DNA from: Chloroflexota bacterium
GTDB taxonomy: Bacteria; Chloroflexota; Dormibacteria; Dormibacterales; Dormibacteraceae
Length of the DNA: 57,569 nucleotides
NCBI GenBank assembly: GCA_005889135.1
Contig: VBEK01000122.1
Location: 1 to 57,569 of the forward strand
Direction of reading: 5' to 3'
This document shows positions 54,868 to 57,569 of the stretch, piece by piece. The stretch's first letter is position 1. Each line of letters begins with the position of its first letter. The translations under genes and the position numbers were made by a program. Below the pieces are notes generated by a model. That model searched no databases and was not told the origin of the DNA. It saw only the letters and a list, made by a program, of their open reading frames with translations.

Positions 54868-55227
54868 TTGCGTCATCAAAAGAGCGGCCGCCGCTTCAAC
54901 CGCGACACCGACGCCCGCAAGGCGCTGATGCGGAACCTGTGCACGTCCCTGCTCGAGAGCCCGAGCGGCCGCATCACGACCACCGAGGCGCGGGCCAAGG
55001 AGCTGCGGCGCTGGGTGGAGCGGCTGATCACGACCGCCAAGGACGGCGACGTCAACGCCCGGCGGCGCGTGAGCGCGGAGATCTCCAAACCGGAGGTCGT
55101 GGAGAGGTTGTTCTCCAACCTCATGCCCCGGCTGTCGGAGCGGCCCGGCGGCTACACCCGGATCATCCACAAGGGTCCGCGTCTGGGCGACGCGGCGCCG
55201 ATGGTGATCATCGAGCTGGTGGACTGA
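54868..55227 (+). CDS. rplQ: 50S ribosomal protein L17
   Basis: 119 residues from TTG 54868. RHQKSGRRFNRDTDARKALMRNLCTSLLESPSGRITTTEARAKELRRWVERLITTAKDGD is typical, and GGYTRIIHKGPRLGDAAPMVIIELVD is the usual ending. L17 lies near the tunnel exit. The rpoA-rplQ-truA-rplM-rpsI order is common in Gram-positive-type genomes. Confidence 0.96.
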   Translation: MRHQKSGRRFNRDTDARKALMRNLCTSLLESPSGRITTTEARAKELRRWVERLITTAKDGDVNARRRVSAEISKPEVVERLFSNLMPRLSERPGGYTRIIHKGPRLGDAAPMVIIELVD

Positions 55228-55245
55228 CTCCCTCGAGGTTAAAAA

Positions 55246-55977
55246 GTGAATATCAAAGTCGTGCTCGAGTACGACGGGTCGGACTTCGCCGGCTGGCAGC
55301 AGCAGGCGAGGGGCCGCACGGTGGAGGATGAGCTTAAGCGCGCGCTGCGCGAGGTCACCGGCAAGGACCACGTGGTCTACGCCGCCGGGCGCACGGACGC
55401 CGGCGCCCACGCCGAGGGCCAGGTCGCGAGCTTCCAGACCGACGGCCGCATCACGCCACACCGACTGATGGCGGCGCTCAACGCGCGCCTGCCGGAGGAC
55501 GTGGCGGTGTTGACCGCGGAGGAGGTTCCGGACGATTTCCACGCCCGCTACTCAGCCCGCTGGCGCCGGTACCGCTACCGGTACCTCGACCGCACCGCCC
55601 GGCCCGCACTGCAGCGGGGCCGGTGCTGGCATGTCCGGGGTCCCCTCGACGTCGCCGCGATGGCGAAGGCGGCGCGGGCGCTGGTGGGCAGGCACGACTG
55701 GACCAGCTACTGCTCGGCCTCCGAGCCGGCCCGCGACAGGGTGCGCACGATGCGCTCGGCCGCGGTGGCGCGGCGAGGAGAGTTCGTCGAGCTGGAGCTG
55801 GTCGCGGAGGGATTCCTGCGGGGCCTGGTGCGCAGCATCGCGGGCGCGCTCGCCGAGGTGGGACGCGGAGAGCGGCCGCCGGAGTGGGTGGGGCAGGTCC
55901 TCCGCGCGCGCGACCGCCGCAAGGCGCCGCGCACAGCGCCCGCGGGAGGGCTGACTTTGATGGAAGTGATTTACTAG
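55246..55977 (+). CDS. truA: tRNA pseudouridine(38-40) synthase TruA
   Basis: 243 residues from GTG 55246. VLEYDGSDFAGWQQQ starts the fold. The catalytic Asp51 is in AAGRTDAGAHAEGQVASF. VPDDFHARYSARWRRYRYRY and FLRGLVRSIAGALAEVGRG follow as usual. It isomerises uridines 38-40 in tRNA anticodon arms. The 62-base gap to rplM contains a palindromic repeat. Confidence 0.95.
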   Translation: MNIKVVLEYDGSDFAGWQQQARGRTVEDELKRALREVTGKDHVVYAAGRTDAGAHAEGQVASFQTDGRITPHRLMAALNARLPEDVAVLTAEEVPDDFHARYSARWRRYRYRYLDRTARPALQRGRCWHVRGPLDVAAMAKAARALVGRHDWTSYCSASEPARDRVRTMRSAAVARRGEFVELELVAEGFLRGLVRSIAGALAEVGRGERPPEWVGQVLRARDRRKAPRTAPAGGLTLMEVIY

Positions 55978-55978
55978 T

Positions 55979-56016
55979 CCCCCTCTCCCGTCAGGGGAGA
56001 GGGTCGGGCTGAGGGG
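55979..56016. repeat. REP-like palindromic element
   Basis: CCCTCTCCC (55981-55989), loop GTCAG, GGGAGAGGG (55995-56003): a perfect 9-bp stem. It is followed by TCGGGCTGAGGGG, which ends in GAGGGG and can compete for the left arm. Elements of this look are dispersed repeats in several GC-rich genomes. It sits between truA and rplM and could act as a processing or partial termination site. Confidence 0.6.
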
Positions 56017-56039
56017 CAACAAGAGAACAAGACGAAGGA

Positions 56040-56507
56040 ATGAGCAAGCAAAAGACGTGGACCGCGAAAGCGGCAGATCTGCGAAGTGACTGGTATGTGG
56101 TCGATGCCACAGATCAGGTTTTGGGCCGCCTTGCCTCAGGCGTGGCCGCGATCCTTCGTGGCAAGCACAAGCCCACCTACACTCCGCACCTCAACACGGG
56201 CGACCACGTGGTCGTGATCAACGCCGCCAAGGTCAAGGTGACTGGCAGCAAGCTCGAGGCCAAGGAGTACACGCGCTACACCGGCTACCCCGGCGGCCTC
56301 CGCCGGCGCTCGCTCCAGCGCGCGCAGGAGCTCGACCCGACCTTCCCGGTCACGACGGCGGTCCGGGGCATGCTGCAGCGCAACACGCTCGGCGCCGACA
56401 TGCTGAAGCGGCTGCGGGTGTACGCGGGGGCGGACCACGGGCACCGCGCCCAGAAACCGAAGGTCCTCACCTTCGACGCCAAGGGGAATTTGAAGATTGG
56501 CAATTGA
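56040..56507 (+). CDS. rplM: 50S ribosomal protein L13
   Basis: 155 residues from ATG 56040 with GACGAAGGA upstream. [80 protein letters not shown] is standard L13, and [26 protein letters not shown] closes it. L13 is an early 50S assembly protein. It overlaps rpsI by 11 bases. Confidence 0.96.
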   Translation: MSKQKTWTAKAADLRSDWYVVDATDQVLGRLASGVAAILRGKHKPTYTPHLNTGDHVVVINAAKVKVTGSKLEAKEYTRYTGYPGGLRRRSLQRAQELDPTFPVTTAVRGMLQRNTLGADMLKRLRVYAGADHGHRAQKPKVLTFDAKGNLKIGN

Positions 56508-56892
56508 GACGCTGAACCGGGGCACCGGCCGCCGTAAGAACGCGGTCGCCCGCGTGCGCATCACTCCGGGCGAAGGCCGCGTGACCGTGAACGACAAGGA
56601 TCCGCTCGCCTACCTTGGGCGCCGGGTCCTGGAGATGGCCGCGCTGGCGCCGCTGCGGGTGACCAACACGCAGCGCAAGTTCGACATCACCGTCAAGGTC
56701 GTCGGCGGCGGCACGAGCGGGCAGGCGGGCGCCATCGCGCACGGCATCGCCCGCGCCCTGCTGCGCTACGACCCGGACTTCCGCCAGTCGCTGAAGAAGG
56801 CTGGCCTGCTGACGCGGGACGCGCGCATGAAAGAGCGCAAGAAGTACGGACTGAAGCGGGCGCGGAAGGCACCCCAGTACACGAAGCGCTAG
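56497..56892 (+). CDS. rpsI: 30S ribosomal protein S9
   Basis: 131 residues from TTG 56497. [45 protein letters not shown] and the end [25 protein letters not shown] are diagnostic; the terminal KR contacts P-site tRNA. Last gene of the translation operon; no terminator is visible before the next frame. Confidence 0.96.
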   Translation: MAIETLNRGTGRRKNAVARVRITPGEGRVTVNDKDPLAYLGRRVLEMAALAPLRVTNTQRKFDITVKVVGGGTSGQAGAIAHGIARALLRYDPDFRQSLKKAGLLTRDARMKERKKYGLKRARKAPQYTKR

Positions 56893-56903
56893 TCTCGCGA
56901 CGG

Positions 56904-57569
56904 CTGGAGTGGCCGGACTGCTGGAACACCCGCGACCTGGGCGGTCTGCCCCTGCGCGACGGGCTAACGCGATCCCGAGCGCTCATCCGGTCTGACAGCG
57001 TCGTCCACCTCAACGCCGGCGGCCGCGAGGCGATGTCGGCCTACGGCGTGACCACGGTCCTGGACCTGCGCAGCAACGACGAGCTCCTCAGAAACCCGAG
57101 CCCGTACGCGAACGGCGCCGGTGTCTCCTATGTCCACCAGGAGCTGATCGACGACGCGAACATGACCCAGATCGGCGACTCGCAGAGCATGTTCGACCGC
57201 TACATCTTCATCGTCGAGAAGCGCCCCCAGGCGTTTCGCCAGGTCCTCGAAGCCATCGCCGGCGTCGAGGGCTGCGTCCTCTTCCACTGCTTCGCCGGCA
57301 AGGACCGGACGGGCCTGGTCGCGGCCATGCTGCTCTCCGTTGCCGGCGTGGCGCCGGACGACATCGCGGCCGACTACGGCCAGACCGACCTCCAGCTGGC
57401 GCCGCAGTACGAGAGGTGGATCGCCGAGGCGCCGGCCGAGAAGCGGGACGCATTCCGCGATGAGCTGCGCTGCCCGCCCGAGCGCATCCTTGGGGTGCTC
57501 GACCACATCGAGAGGCGGTGGGGAGGCGTGGCCGGCTACCTCGAGGCCGCGGGCATGGCGCCCTCAACC
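56904..57569 (+). CDS. Tyrosine-protein phosphatase-like protein (partial, runs off window)
   Basis: At least 222 residues, open to the right edge. WPDCWNTRDLGGLPL, then RSDSVVHLNAGG, VTTVLDLRSNDEL and the phosphate loop HCFAGKDRTG (Cys129 counted from 56904) match the Y_phosphatase3 / lipid-or-tyrosine phosphatase family with Cys-based catalysis. The conserved N-terminal RDLGG shows the gene must begin near 56904, but no ATG, GTG or TTG is in frame between the end of rpsI and ATG 57033. CTG 56904 is my provisional start. It lies 11 bases after rpsI and may be co-transcribed. Coordinates of the 5' end are uncertain. Confidence 0.72.
   Translation, partial: MEWPDCWNTRDLGGLPLRDGLTRSRALIRSDSVVHLNAGGREAMSAYGVTTVLDLRSNDELLRNPSPYANGAGVSYVHQELIDDANMTQIGDSQSMFDRYIFIVEKRPQAFRQVLEAIAGVEGCVLFHCFAGKDRTGLVAAMLLSVAGVAPDDIAADYGQTDLQLAPQYERWIAEAPAEKRDAFRDELRCPPERILGVLDHIERRWGGVAGYLEAAGMAPST

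Overview
The window is a 57.6 kb piece of a high-GC bacterial chromosome. By eye GC is around two thirds; I did not compute it. It is dominated by the core information-processing loci: rpmG-secE-nusG-rplK-rplA-rplJ-rplL, rpoB-rpoC, and one very long operon rpsL-rpsG-fusA-tuf-S10/spc/alpha-rplM-rpsI. The source looks like a GC-rich Terrabacteria lineage, either Actinomycetota or the Chloroflexota/Dormibacterota group. Reasons are a DUF222-HNH protein, a ScyD-type secreted protein, an Actinomycetota-like but larger coiled-coil insert in RpoC, several apparently leaderless promoters, and many TTG/GTG starts. I cannot fix the phylum without a tree. No rRNA, tRNA, CRISPR array, phage or transposase gene was seen.

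Region 1 (1-7.4 kb): the end of cysS, a cysteine-dioxygenase-like cupin on the minus strand, rlmB, a YacP-like NYN protein, pyruvate kinase, a 580-residue unknown protein built from a duplicated helical unit, a PIG-L deacetylase, and a minus-strand pair (isocitrate/isopropylmalate-dehydrogenase-family enzyme plus SGNH hydrolase). Region 2 (7.5-11.4 kb): rpmG-secE-nusG-rplK-rplA, then an inserted GNAT acetyltransferase, then a clear L10 leader RNA and rplJ-rplL. Region 3 (11.3-18.6 kb): accessory genes on both strands that separate rplJL from rpoBC. These are a GH65 phosphorylase/hydrolase with a beta-phosphoglucomutase-like HAD enzyme, a DUF222-HNH protein, a small membrane protein, a class V aminotransferase-fold enzyme and a secreted ScyD-like protein.

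Region 4 (18.6-26.6 kb): rpoB and rpoC, with a structured leader and a terminator. Region 5 (26.7-35.2 kb): a complete oligopeptide-type ABC importer (two paralogous lipoprotein binding proteins, two permeases, two ATPases), a 42-bp tandem repeat, and a small RsmC-like methyltransferase on the minus strand. Region 6 (35.2-56.9 kb): the uninterrupted translation operon. It carries 32 ribosomal or translation-factor genes plus secY, adk, map, rpoA and truA, mostly overlapping or a few bases apart. It is followed by a tyrosine-phosphatase-like gene that runs off the window.

Functionally, most of the window builds the ribosome, RNA polymerase and Sec translocon. The accessory genes point to alpha-glucoside phosphorolysis (GH65 plus HAD) and peptide uptake. 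No stretch longer than 300 bases lacks a gene. The largest gaps are 34353-34616, 18604-18836, 7406-7626 and 28350-28546, and each is described below. I see no obvious unknown multi-gene system. The most unusual items are the modular unknown protein at 3265-5007, the enlarged RpoC coiled coil, leader hairpins on both the nusG and rpoBC transcripts, and the GNAT gene placed inside the L1/L10 cluster.
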